Shown in pieces: positions 1 to 6,817 of a stretch of 6,828 bases of DNA. Source of the DNA: Pirellulales bacterium. GTDB taxonomy: Bacteria; Planctomycetota; Planctomycetia; Pirellulales; JAICIG01. Location of the stretch: assembly GCA_025924495.1 (NCBI GenBank), contig JAICIG010000423.1, forward strand, positions 1-6,828, written 5' to 3'. Position numbers and translations under genes: made by a program. The notes below the pieces were generated by a model. The model was not told where the DNA came from, did no database searches, and saw nothing but the letters and a program-made list of their open reading frames with translations. Positions within the stretch are counted from its first letter, which is position 1; every line of letters begins with the position of its first letter.

Positions 1-36
1 GCGTTAGCTGTCACCGACATGGCGGTGCGGCGCTAG

Positions 37-522
37 TTGGAATGGTTTCAGCACGACCTGCTGAAGCACTGGCAAAGCGAATTCCGCAAGCGAGAAGAGG
101 CGGTCACCAACGCACGCGCCGAACTCGAGCGTTGCCGCATGCAATCATTCGGCGACCGCACGCCGGACTGTACTGACCAGAAAGTCGCCCTGAAGAAGGC
201 GCAATTACGGTTGGAAGAGGCCGAGCAGAAGATCAAGGCCGTGAAGAAGTGGAGCCGCATTCTCGAGGAAGAGGTGGGCGAGTACCGCGGGCCATCGCAA
301 GAACTAGGCAACATCATCGCGGGCGAGTTGCCCAAGGCCGTCGCCGATTTGAATCGCATGCTCGCCGCGCTGGCCGCCTACATGAGTGTCACCGCCCCCT
401 CGGGCTCGACGGGCAGCATGGCCAGCGGCGGCGAACCGGCAGGCGTGCAAAGCACGGCGCCGAGCGCCGCGCCGCCCCCCGCGGGAGCCGCAACTTCTGG
501 CAATACCCCGCCTACATCGTGA
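37..522 (+). CDS. Coiled-coil protein with disordered tail; 5' end uncertain (possibly broken or continuing upstream of the window)
   Basis: I do not recognise a named family. Counting from the TTG at 37, residues 1-80 are highly charged and helical with coiled-coil character, and include C33 and C45 bracketing a short 'GDRTPD' loop. A conserved-looking 'EYRGPSQEL' segment follows at 82-90, then a second helix at about 97-116. Residues 117-161 are a low-complexity Ala/Pro/Ser/Gly/Thr tail, probably disordered. No signal peptide or membrane segment is seen. The start is doubtful. TTG 37 directly follows an in-frame TAG (34-36), has no Shine-Dalgarno sequence, and falls inside what reads like a continuing helix; the same frame is open back to base 1. 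The next in-frame ATG (139) would remove much of the first helix. The stop lies 22 bases before the 73-residue gene, which suggests an operon with the FtsK-like ATPase. A structural or substrate partner of that ATPase is inferred from context only. Confidence 0.65.
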   Translation: MEWFQHDLLKHWQSEFRKREEAVTNARAELERCRMQSFGDRTPDCTDQKVALKKAQLRLEEAEQKIKAVKKWSRILEEEVGEYRGPSQELGNIIAGELPKAVADLNRMLAALAAYMSVTAPSGSTGSMASGGEPAGVQSTAPSAAPPPAGAATSGNTPPTS

Positions 523-530
523 AACTGAAT

Positions 531-535
531 AAGGA
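531..535 (+). promoter_or_regulatory. Ribosome binding site for the 73-residue protein
   Basis: AAGGA lies 9 bases before the ATG at 545. An in-frame TAA at 530-532 excludes any longer form of this frame, so the motif and the stop together fix the start at 545. It is the best Shine-Dalgarno match in the window. Confidence 0.6.
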
Positions 536-544
536 TTTCGCCCG

Positions 545-766
545 ATGAAACCTGCTGATCTCACTTCCGGGGCGGGGCGTCTGCAAGACGCCATGAAAAC
601 TCTCAAGCTCCGCTGGGACGAAACCAAGGAGGTCTGGAGCGACGTACGGCAAGTCGAGTTCGAAGCAACTTACCTCGAACCGCTTGAACCGCAAGTCCGC
701 CTGACCTTGGACAAACTGCGTCGCTTGGCGCAAGTTTTCGCCCAGGCATATCAAGAATGCACTTGA
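545..766 (+). CDS. Small helical protein, WXG100-like in size and shape (73 aa)
   Basis: A 73-residue protein predicted to be almost wholly helical, with no signal peptide or membrane segment. Helix 1 covers about residues 10-40 and contains W24 and W31; helix 2 covers about 47-71. The link is 'ATYLEPLEP' (41-49), so it could fold as a two-helix hairpin like WXG100/ESAT-6 proteins. The canonical Trp-x-Gly turn is missing (W31 is followed by Ser-Asp), there is no C-terminal YxxxD/E export signal, and it is shorter than the usual 100 residues or so. The start is well supported by AAGGA at 531-535 and a stop just upstream. It sits 22 bases after the coiled-coil gene and 39 bases before the FtsK-like ATPase, in frame with the latter but separated by TGA at 764-766. 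WXG100 proteins are typical partners of three-module FtsK-like motors, so substrate or adaptor of the ATPase is a reasonable but unproven role. Confidence 0.8.
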   Translation: MKPADLTSGAGRLQDAMKTLKLRWDETKEVWSDVRQVEFEATYLEPLEPQVRLTLDKLRRLAQVFAQAYQECT

Positions 767-805
767 CCAAGATTTCACCTGTCACATGGGAAGCGTGTCG
801 CCGAA

Positions 806-3800
806 ATGTCTGAAACTGATCTGATCGGGCGGCAACGCCAAATCCTCGTCGGAATGGGTCGGCTCGTCACGGAGCAGGCCAACGATCACTCGGAAGAAGA
901 GCTAACCGCTCAACTGGCTGTCGCCGATCAGAAGTTCGCCGAGGTCTGCCAGTCGGTCGAAGGCCGCAAGCAAGCCGAGCTTCACGCGGCCGAGGCCGAA
1001 TACCAGGCCGAGCGAGATCGCGTCACCAGCGCCGTGCAAAAAACCAACGACGAGGTCGAGTCGACCTATCGTCAGGCGAGCGAGCAAGCCACCGCGGAGT
1101 GCGATAAGGAACGTGTCGAAGCGGAGCAAACTCGCGAAGACTCCCACTTCGAGATTCACGGTATCGCCGAAGCGGGCAAAAACGGCCTGAAGACGAAGTA
1201 CGGCGATTTGGATCAGGGAACCGATCCGGCGGCCGAAGGCATTGAAACTCGCCGCAATGAAGCCAAGCACCTGTTGAAGGCGTATAAGCGCGCGTCGCTC
1301 GCCGACGAACCGGCGCCGCAGGCAGCGCTGCAGCAAGGCGTCAACCTGCAGGCCGCCATGCAAGAAGGGCTCAAGGTCGCCGACGCCAAGCTGGCCGAAC
1401 TGAAAGGCCTCAAGCTGCCCCGCTTTGTCAGCCTCGGCAAAATGGTCGGGTTCTTCATCGTATTCGCGGGCATTCTCGCTGCGGCCGCGTTCTTTGCCTT
1501 GAACGGCAAACCAACTCAAATTCCCATTACCGTCGGCGCGGGCGTCGGCGGCGGACTATTTCTGACGCTGCTCTTGTGGGTGATCTTGCACTCCACGGCC
1601 AGCGGCCATGTACGAGCGGCATATACGCCGTTGGCTCACGCGCTGGCATATACGGAACTAGCACGGCAGCAGTGGCAGCAGGTGGCGGTGGCGGCCTATC
1701 GCAAGGAAATGGCCGCACTCGACGAGCGCTGCAAGCGAGACGATTCGCGCGCCGAAGAAGTCTGCCGCACGCGCATTGCCAAGGCGGTGGAAAAGCGCGA
1801 CCAGATCTTGGCCAAGGCCCGCGATAAGCATGACCGCCATCTGGCCGAACTTAACAAGCGCCGCGATGCCGCCTTGGAAAAGGCCGAGTCGGTGATCAAA
1901 CAGCGCCGCAAAGAGATTCCCGCCAAGTACGAGCAGGAGCTCAAGCAGCTTAAAGAGCAGTTCGAACAGAAGACCGCGGAAGGTCGCCGCGCCGTCGAAG
2001 CCGCTCGTCAGCGCCGCATTGATCGCTGGCATAAGGGAGTGGCCCACGTGCAGAAAGAGGCCGCTGAAATCAACGCGTTTTGCGATCAGCTTGCCCCGCC
2101 CTGGGAAGCGCTGGTCACCGATGCCTGGCAGCCGGCGACCGCCGTTCCGCCGGTCGTAAAGCTCGGCCAGTGGGAAGCTGGACCGAAGCAATTCAGCGAA
2201 GAGAAAGCGGTTGAAGAAGACCATGGGCCCGATCTCGACAGCGTGAGCGGCCTGGCTCAACAGGAAGAGAAACAGTCGCAGGAGGAGCGATTCCAGCTTC
2301 CGCTGATCAAACAGCCGGCGCTGTTGGCATTTCCCGAGCGCAGTTCGGTGCTGTTCAAGGCGCAGGGCAAAGGACGCGATCGGGCCATCGAAGTCATGCA
2401 GGCCGCCATGCTGCGGCTTTCGACGACGATTCCGCCGGGCAAGGTTCGCTACACGGTCATCGACCCGATCGGCCTGGGGCAGAACTTCGCCGCCTTTATG
2501 CACCTGGCCGATTTCGACGAACAGTTGATTGGGGCCCGCATCTGGACCGAGTCGGGCCAGATTGAGACTCGCCTGGCCGACCTGACCGAACAGATGGAAG
2601 TGGTGATCCAGAAGTATCTGCGCAACGAGTTCGAAACGATCGAGGCCTACAATGCCGAGGCGGGCGAAGTGGCCGAACCGTTCCGCTACCTGGTCGTCGC
2701 CAACTTCCCGGCCAATTTCAGCGAAGCCGCCTGCCGTCGGCTGGTGAGCATTGTCTCGAGCGGCGCGCGTTGCGGCGTGCACACGCTGATCAGCGTCGAC
2801 ACCAAGATGCAGATGCCGCAAGGCTTCAAGCTTTCCGACCTGGAGCAGCACTGCGTCAACTTTGTCTGGCAAGAAGACCGTTTCCTCTGGAAAGACAAGG
2901 ATTTCGGCTCCTTGCCGCTCAAGCTCGACAAACCGCCCGCGGTGGATCTCTTCACGCAGATCGTGCGCCGTGCCGGCGAGAGCGCCAAAAACGCCAGCAA
3001 GGTCGAAGTTCCCTTCCGCGTCATCGCCCCCAAGGCCGAAGAGTGGTGGAAAGGGGACACGCGCGGCGGCATTCGCGTTTCGCTCGGCCCGGCCGGCGCC
3101 ACCAAGCAACAACATCTGGAACTCGGCAAAGGCACTTCGCAGCACGTGCTCGTCGCCGGTAAAACCGGCTCGGGTAAATCGACGTTGCTGCACACGCTGA
3201 TCACGAACCTGGCGCTCGTCTACAGTCCGGAAGAGATCGAACTGTACCTGATCGACTTCAAAAAGGGGGTCGAGTTCAAGACGTACGCCACCTTCGAGTT
3301 GCCTCATGCGCGCGTGGTCTCGGTGGAAAGCGATCGCGAGTTCGGCTTGAGCGTGCTGCAACGGCTCGACGCCGAGTTGAAGGTCCGCGGCGAAAAGTTC
3401 CGCGACACCGGCGCGCAAGACGTATCGAGTTACCGCCGCGTGACCGGCGAATCGCTGCCGCGCATCATGCTGATCATCGACGAGTTCCAGGAATTCTTCG
3501 TCGAAGACGACAAGGTGGCGCAGGACGTCGGTTTGCTGTTCGACCGTCTGGTGCGGCAAGGTCGAGCGTTCGGCATTCACGTGCTGCTGGGTTCGCAGAC
3601 CTTGGGCGGGGCCTATTCGCTGGCCCGTACGACGCTCGGTCAGATGGGCGTGCGCATCGCCTTGCAATGCAGCGACGCCGACGCTCACTTGATCTTGAGC
3701 GAAGAGAACTCGGCGGCCCGCTTGCTGTCGCGTCCCGGCGAAGCCATTTACAACGACGCCGGCGGCTTGCCCGACGCCAACCATCCGTTCCAGGTGGCTT

Positions 3801-5014
3801 TCCTGCCGGACGTGGACAAGGAAGACTACCTGAAGAAGATTCAGAACTTCTCGCACGCTCGCAACGGCGACAAGAAGTATCCGCAAATCGTGTTCGAAGG
3901 CAACGTGCCGGGCATGCTGGACAAAAACCCACAGCTCGGCAAGTTTCTCGAAGCCAAGGACTGGCCCGACTTGGGCAACCGTGCGCCGCTGGCGTTCCTC
4001 GGGGATCCGGTGGCAATCAAGGATCCGACCGCGGCCCTGATGCGGCGACAAAGCGGCCATAATCTGCTGTTGATTGGTCAGAACGATCTGCAGGCGCTCG
4101 GCATTCTGGCGGGCGCCACCGTCGGCCTGGCGGCGCAGGTATCGCCGATGCCCACGAGCCAAGGCCGCGCGAAGTTCTTCATTCTCGACGGCACCCCGCC
4201 CGAATCTCCCAACGCCGGATACTTCAATAAGATCGCCTCGATCCTGCCGCACGACGTCAAAGTCGGCGGCCTGCGCGACGTGCCGGCGTTTTTGGCCGAG
4301 GTCGCCGCCGAAGTCACTCGCCGGCAAACGGCGAACCAGACCGACGCTCCGCCCTGGTATCTGATCATTCACGACCTGCAGCGGTTCCGCGACCTGCGCA
4401 AGAAAGACGACGACTTCGGCTTTAGCCGCATGGGCGAAGAGCAAGCGGCCAGCCCCTCGCAGCAGTTAGGCAATGTTTTGCGAGAAGGCCCCGGCTTGGG
4501 AGTCGCAGCGTTAATCTGGTGTGACACGCTCAACAATCTGCAGCGAATCTTCGATCGCCAGGCGTTGCGAGAGTTGGAACTGCGAGTGCTGTTCCAGATG
4601 AGCCAGAACGACTCCAGCAGTCTGATTGATTCTCCGGTGGCCAGCCGTCTCGGCCCGCAGCGAGCTCTCTTCCATAGCGAGGAAGCGGGGGCGCTGGAAA
4701 AGTTCCGTCCTTACGGTCTGCCCAACGAAGAATGGTTGGCTATGGTCAAAGCGAGTTTCTTTGCTCGACCGTTGCCGCCTCCGCCCGAGCCCTCCGCTCC
4801 GCCTCCGCCGGCGCAACCAAAGAGCGAGGCGACCCCGGCCAGCGAAGGGTTGACGCCTCCCTTCACCTTCAAGAGCATTCTGGACTCCTTGCCGGAGCCC
4901 ACGAGCGGCTCTGACTCTTTGCCCGGCGCCGACGGCGCAAACGGCTCCAATGGGTCTAACGGTCACGACAAGTCGGCCTCGGATACCGAGCCGGAAGAAA
5001 CTGCCGGCGGTTGA
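806..5014 (+). CDS. Membrane-anchored FtsK/SpoIIIE-family ATPase with three tandem modules, EccC/EssC-like
   Basis: A 1402-residue motor protein. Order: charged coiled coil (about 15-200); membrane hairpin (helices about 213-233 and 239-261, with a turn of only about six residues); second coiled coil (about 287-428); linker; three ATPase modules (about 500-740, 765-1010, 1060-1310); Pro/Gly/Ser-rich tail (about 1320-1402). Module 2 is canonical: Walker A GKTGSGKST at 785-793, 'LIDFKKG' at 815-821, Walker B IMLIIDEF at 887-894, and 'GSQT' at 929-932. Modules 1 and 3 lack catalytic residues but share the G-x8-T strand at 657-666 and 1232-1241, matching 923-932 in module 2. Known FtsK/SpoIIIE ATPases pump DNA or, as EccC/EssC, drive type VII protein secretion. 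Three modules and the adjacent WXG100-sized gene favour the latter by inference. The tail shows no FtsK-gamma-like winged helix. The ATG follows a modest GGGAAG at 788-793; no other plausible in-frame start lies after the TGA at 764. Confidence 0.93.
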   Translation: MSETDLIGRQRQILVGMGRLVTEQANDHSEEELTAQLAVADQKFAEVCQSVEGRKQAELHAAEAEYQAERDRVTSAVQKTNDEVESTYRQASEQATAECDKERVEAEQTREDSHFEIHGIAEAGKNGLKTKYGDLDQGTDPAAEGIETRRNEAKHLLKAYKRASLADEPAPQAALQQGVNLQAAMQEGLKVADAKLAELKGLKLPRFVSLGKMVGFFIVFAGILAAAAFFALNGKPTQIPITVGAGVGGGLFLTLLLWVILHSTASGHVRAAYTPLAHALAYTELARQQWQQVAVAAYRKEMAALDERCKRDDSRAEEVCRTRIAKAVEKRDQILAKARDKHDRHLAELNKRRDAALEKAESVIKQRRKEIPAKYEQELKQLKEQFEQKTAEGRRAVEAARQRRIDRWHKGVAHVQKEAAEINAFCDQLAPPWEALVTDAWQPATAVPPVVKLGQWEAGPKQFSEEKAVEEDHGPDLDSVSGLAQQEEKQSQEERFQLPLIKQPALLAFPERSSVLFKAQGKGRDRAIEVMQAAMLRLSTTIPPGKVRYTVIDPIGLGQNFAAFMHLADFDEQLIGARIWTESGQIETRLADLTEQMEVVIQKYLRNEFETIEAYNAEAGEVAEPFRYLVVANFPANFSEAACRRLVSIVSSGARCGVHTLISVDTKMQMPQGFKLSDLEQHCVNFVWQEDRFLWKDKDFGSLPLKLDKPPAVDLFTQIVRRAGESAKNASKVEVPFRVIAPKAEEWWKGDTRGGIRVSLGPAGATKQQHLELGKGTSQHVLVAGKTGSGKSTLLHTLITNLALVYSPEEIELYLIDFKKGVEFKTYATFELPHARVVSVESDREFGLSVLQRLDAELKVRGEKFRDTGAQDVSSYRRVTGESLPRIMLIIDEFQEFFVEDDKVAQDVGLLFDRLVRQGRAFGIHVLLGSQTLGGAYSLARTTLGQMGVRIALQCSDADAHLILSEENSAARLLSRPGEAIYNDAGGLPDANHPFQVAFLPDVDKEDYLKKIQNFSHARNGDKKYPQIVFEGNVPGMLDKNPQLGKFLEAKDWPDLGNRAPLAFLGDPVAIKDPTAALMRRQSGHNLLLIGQNDLQALGILAGATVGLAAQVSPMPTSQGRAKFFILDGTPPESPNAGYFNKIASILPHDVKVGGLRDVPAFLAEVAAEVTRRQTANQTDAPPWYLIIHDLQRFRDLRKKDDDFGFSRMGEEQAASPSQQLGNVLREGPGLGVAALIWCDTLNNLQRIFDRQALRELELRVLFQMSQNDSSSLIDSPVASRLGPQRALFHSEEAGALEKFRPYGLPNEEWLAMVKASFFARPLPPPPEPSAPPPPAQPKSEATPASEGLTPPFTFKSILDSLPEPTSGSDSLPGADGANGSNGSNGHDKSASDTEPEETAGG

Positions 5015-5045
5015 TGCGCATTGACGCAGCCTCGGGGCTTGGCGC

Positions 5046-5885
5046 ATGAATACGCCGCTACTGCTCGCCTTGCTGGCTGCGTGCGCCGCGACGCTGTATG
5101 GCTTCATGGCAATTTGGGCGTCGCTCGGCAGAGGGCATTGGTTCGTGCGCGTGGCCGTCGTGGCGGCGGCGATCGCGATTTTCATTCCCGTGCCTGCGTA
5201 CGATCTGGCGATTGTGTTTATAACTCAATCGTTGGCGATCGTCGTGCCGCTCTTCTTGCTCGCAGCCGCGCAATCGGCCGCTCGACGGCGGGCGAGTGTC
5301 GAGGTCGCGGACAATCAACCGCAGATCTCAAGGCATCGCTTTTCGCTCATCGACCTGTTTCTAGTCACGTTGATCGCCGCTGGCATTGCCGGTTTAGCCG
5401 CTCATCTGCCTGAGAAGCACCGCCCGTTTTGGCCGAGCTATGCGTTGATCGGCGCTGGAGTAGGCGCCGTCAGCCTGGCAGCGGCGTGGGCGACGCTGGG
5501 GCAGCGCCGGTCATGGTTGCGTTGGCTCGTCTTGCTTACCGTTGCAGCAAGCGTCAGTTTTGGGATGCGGCTGGTTCAGGCACCGGAACAAATCAGCGAA
5601 GCACTCTTTCTTGAAAGCTCGCTTCCCGCGGCGGCTGCGCCGCCCGCATGGTTCGCGCCCGCAATCGTGTGTTCGACAGGCATGGCGATTGCCTTGCTGC
5701 TGTTCGCGATCCATCGCGTATGGCCATTTTCAACTTGCCGCAGCGAATCAACACAGCTTCGTGCCGACCAGCTGTCGCGACTGAAAACCAAACGCATTGC
5801 AATCATCGTCCTGCTGATCATTGTTTCTCTTCTGCCCGCAAGCGCCTATGTCGGCATGCTCTGCCCGGAGCCGATTCCGCCTTAA
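5046..5885 (+). CDS. Polytopic membrane protein with planctomycete-type RFSLxDL motif; probable N-terminal part of an interrupted gene
   Basis: A 279-residue integral membrane protein with about eight hydrophobic segments (roughly 4-25, 33-50, 54-75, 101-120, 132-150, 157-174, 203-223, 250-268). Positively charged loops lie at 80-83 (ARRR) and 248-250 (TKR). 'HRFSLIDLF' at 97-105 enters the fourth segment and resembles the FSLxxLL motif I associate with planctomycete membrane proteins. No enzymatic motif is visible and I assign no function. It begins 31 bases after the ATPase gene with only a weak GGGG at 5034-5037, so it may be cotranscribed. The protein ends at a TAA (5883-5885) just after the last membrane helix in 'CPEPIPP'. 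The frame stays open beyond it and reads directly into the next gene, so this is probably the membrane half of a longer protein. Confidence 0.8.
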   Translation: MNTPLLLALLAACAATLYGFMAIWASLGRGHWFVRVAVVAAAIAIFIPVPAYDLAIVFITQSLAIVVPLFLLAAAQSAARRRASVEVADNQPQISRHRFSLIDLFLVTLIAAGIAGLAAHLPEKHRPFWPSYALIGAGVGAVSLAAAWATLGQRRSWLRWLVLLTVAASVSFGMRLVQAPEQISEALFLESSLPAAAAPPAWFAPAIVCSTGMAIALLLFAIHRVWPFSTCRSESTQLRADQLSRLKTKRIAIIVLLIIVSLLPASAYVGMLCPEPIPP

Positions 5886-5948
5886 CCGCACGGCCCCAAC
5901 GGTTATCAAATTTTAGCCAAGGTCGGCGCGGAGCTTGAAGGGGAAAAT

Positions 5949-6767
5949 GTGCCCTTCGACCCTAACGCTGTCGGCAAAGAAGCATTGCGGTCGTTCGTGA
6001 TATCAAATCGCCAAAGGTTGCAGCAGGCGCGCGCCGCTTTGGATTTGCCGCACGTCGTACCCGTCGATTATCAGTCCAGCGATGTGAACATCGAGTGGAT
6101 CCGCGACATGCGCAGTTTATCTCGCGCCTTCACAGGCGAAGGCGATTTGGCCGTGATGGAAAACCGGTTTGACGACGCAGCCATGCACTATCTTGACGTC
6201 ATACGTTTGGGATGCGTCACGGCTGGCGGCGGACTAGCTGTCGACTGGCTCGTCGGAATTGCGATTGAAGGCGTCGACCGCAGCCGATTGTGCAGCCTGT
6301 TGGAGTCGATACCGCCGCAAACGTTACCGCGACTCATCGCAGAGCTGCAACAACTCGATGCCAGTCAGGAACCGGCGGATGATGCCCTTCGGCGCGAAAG
6401 AGTGTGGCAACAGCACGCCTATGGTTGGCCGATGCGCATCTGGTTCGTACCAGCCGTCGAGCAGACGAAGGCGGTCAAACAAGCGACCCGCGAAAACATC
6501 GCGAAGACGCGTCTGCTGCTCTGCGACCTCGCCTTGCGGCTATATCTCGAGAAGCATAAAGATATACCCGATCGGCTAGAGCAACTCGTGCCAGAATACC
6601 TTTCGACGTTGCCCGACGATCCCTTCAGCGAGCAGCCGTTTATTTATCGGCCTCATGGCAAGACCTTTCTGCTTTACAGCGTTGGTCCTGACCACAAGGA
6701 CGACGGCGGTGCGGTCATTCCTGGCGGAGCTCTCGTGGGCGATGGCGATCTGTTGCTTACTCCCTAA
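5949..6767 (+). CDS. Helical domain protein with type II secretion G-like C-terminal motif; probable C-terminal part of the interrupted gene
   Basis: A 272-residue soluble domain if read from the GTG at 5949. Residues 10-35 are helical. Residues 57-88 ('RAFTGEGDLAVMENRFDDAA' and following) look like a tetratricopeptide-like helical pair. 'GGGLAVDWLVGIAIEG' is at 93-108, and residues 180-220 form further helices leading to 'LVPEYLSTLPDDPFSEQPF' (213-231). The end, 'TFLLYSVGPDHKDDGG' (239-254), resembles the C-terminal region of planctomycete proteins with pseudopilin-G-like tails. There is no signal peptide or membrane segment. A purine-rich AAGGGG at 5938-5943 precedes the GTG by only 5 bases and could drive internal initiation, but the frame is open upstream to the TAA of the preceding gene and those 21 codons look coding. 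I read this as the missing second half of the membrane protein. No specific biochemical role is recognised. Confidence 0.7.
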   Translation: MPFDPNAVGKEALRSFVISNRQRLQQARAALDLPHVVPVDYQSSDVNIEWIRDMRSLSRAFTGEGDLAVMENRFDDAAMHYLDVIRLGCVTAGGGLAVDWLVGIAIEGVDRSRLCSLLESIPPQTLPRLIAELQQLDASQEPADDALRRERVWQQHAYGWPMRIWFVPAVEQTKAVKQATRENIAKTRLLLCDLALRLYLEKHKDIPDRLEQLVPEYLSTLPDDPFSEQPFIYRPHGKTFLLYSVGPDHKDDGGAVIPGGALVGDGDLLLTP

Positions 6768-6783
6768 TCGCCGCAGAGCGGTC

Positions 6784-6817
6784 ACAGCCCCGATATGAAA
6801 ACAGCCCCGACAAGAAA
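6784..6817 (+). repeat. Two-copy 17-bp tandem duplication
   Basis: The unit at 6784-6800 is repeated directly at 6801-6817 with 15 of 17 bases identical; the first ten bases, acagccccga, are exact in both. It lies downstream of the last gene in the final 61 bases, where no gene or convincing terminator is visible. Only two copies fall inside the window, so it could be chance, or the beginning of a longer array beyond the edge. Confidence 0.4.

Larger units (their letters stand above)
5046..6767 (+). pseudogene. Single membrane-plus-soluble-domain gene interrupted by an in-frame TAA (alternative reading of the two preceding entries)
   Basis: The two frames are in the same phase. Replacing the TAA at 5883-5885 by any sense codon gives one uninterrupted protein of 573 residues: eight membrane segments, then a helical soluble domain. 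The 21 codons between the stop and the GTG at 5949 encode 'PHGPNGYQILAKVGAELEGE' plus Asn, a plausible helix start that joins smoothly onto both sides; 'PxPNGY' just after a final membrane helix fits what I recall of planctomycete proteins. No frameshift is needed. It may be a real nonsense mutation, a recently split gene, or a base-call error (for example CAA to TAA). Confidence 0.6.

Noticed and set aside
1658..4444. A very long open frame (928 codons) on the minus strand opposite the ATPase gene.
   Set aside because: The plus-strand product has clear FtsK motifs in order. The minus frame has no recognisable domains and is explained by GC-rich codon bias leaving few stops on the opposite strand.
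806..5014. Annotation of the ATPase as the cell-division DNA translocase FtsK.
   Set aside because: It has three ATPase modules instead of one, a two-helix rather than four-helix membrane part, long coiled coils, and no gamma-like winged-helix domain.
4511..5185. Minus-strand open frame across the end of the ATPase gene and the start of the membrane gene.
   Set aside because: It overlaps two better-supported plus-strand genes, is Arg/Gly-rich in the manner of a shadow frame, and shows no motif.
5021..5413. Plus-strand frame from a TTG overlapping the start of the membrane protein.
   Set aside because: The overlapping frame from ATG 5046 gives a coherent multi-segment membrane protein, whereas this one is Arg-rich without structure.
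34..5885. Reassignment of TAG and TAA as sense codons, suggested by two in-frame stops that seem to interrupt genes.
   Set aside because: The 1402-codon ATPase frame contains no internal TAA or TAG, which would be unlikely if they were used as sense codons. Independent nonsense mutations or sequence errors are simpler.
6771..6781. Possible hairpin CCGC-AGA-GCGG just after the last gene, as a terminator.
   Set aside because: The stem is only four base pairs and no T-run follows, so it cannot be supported as an intrinsic terminator.
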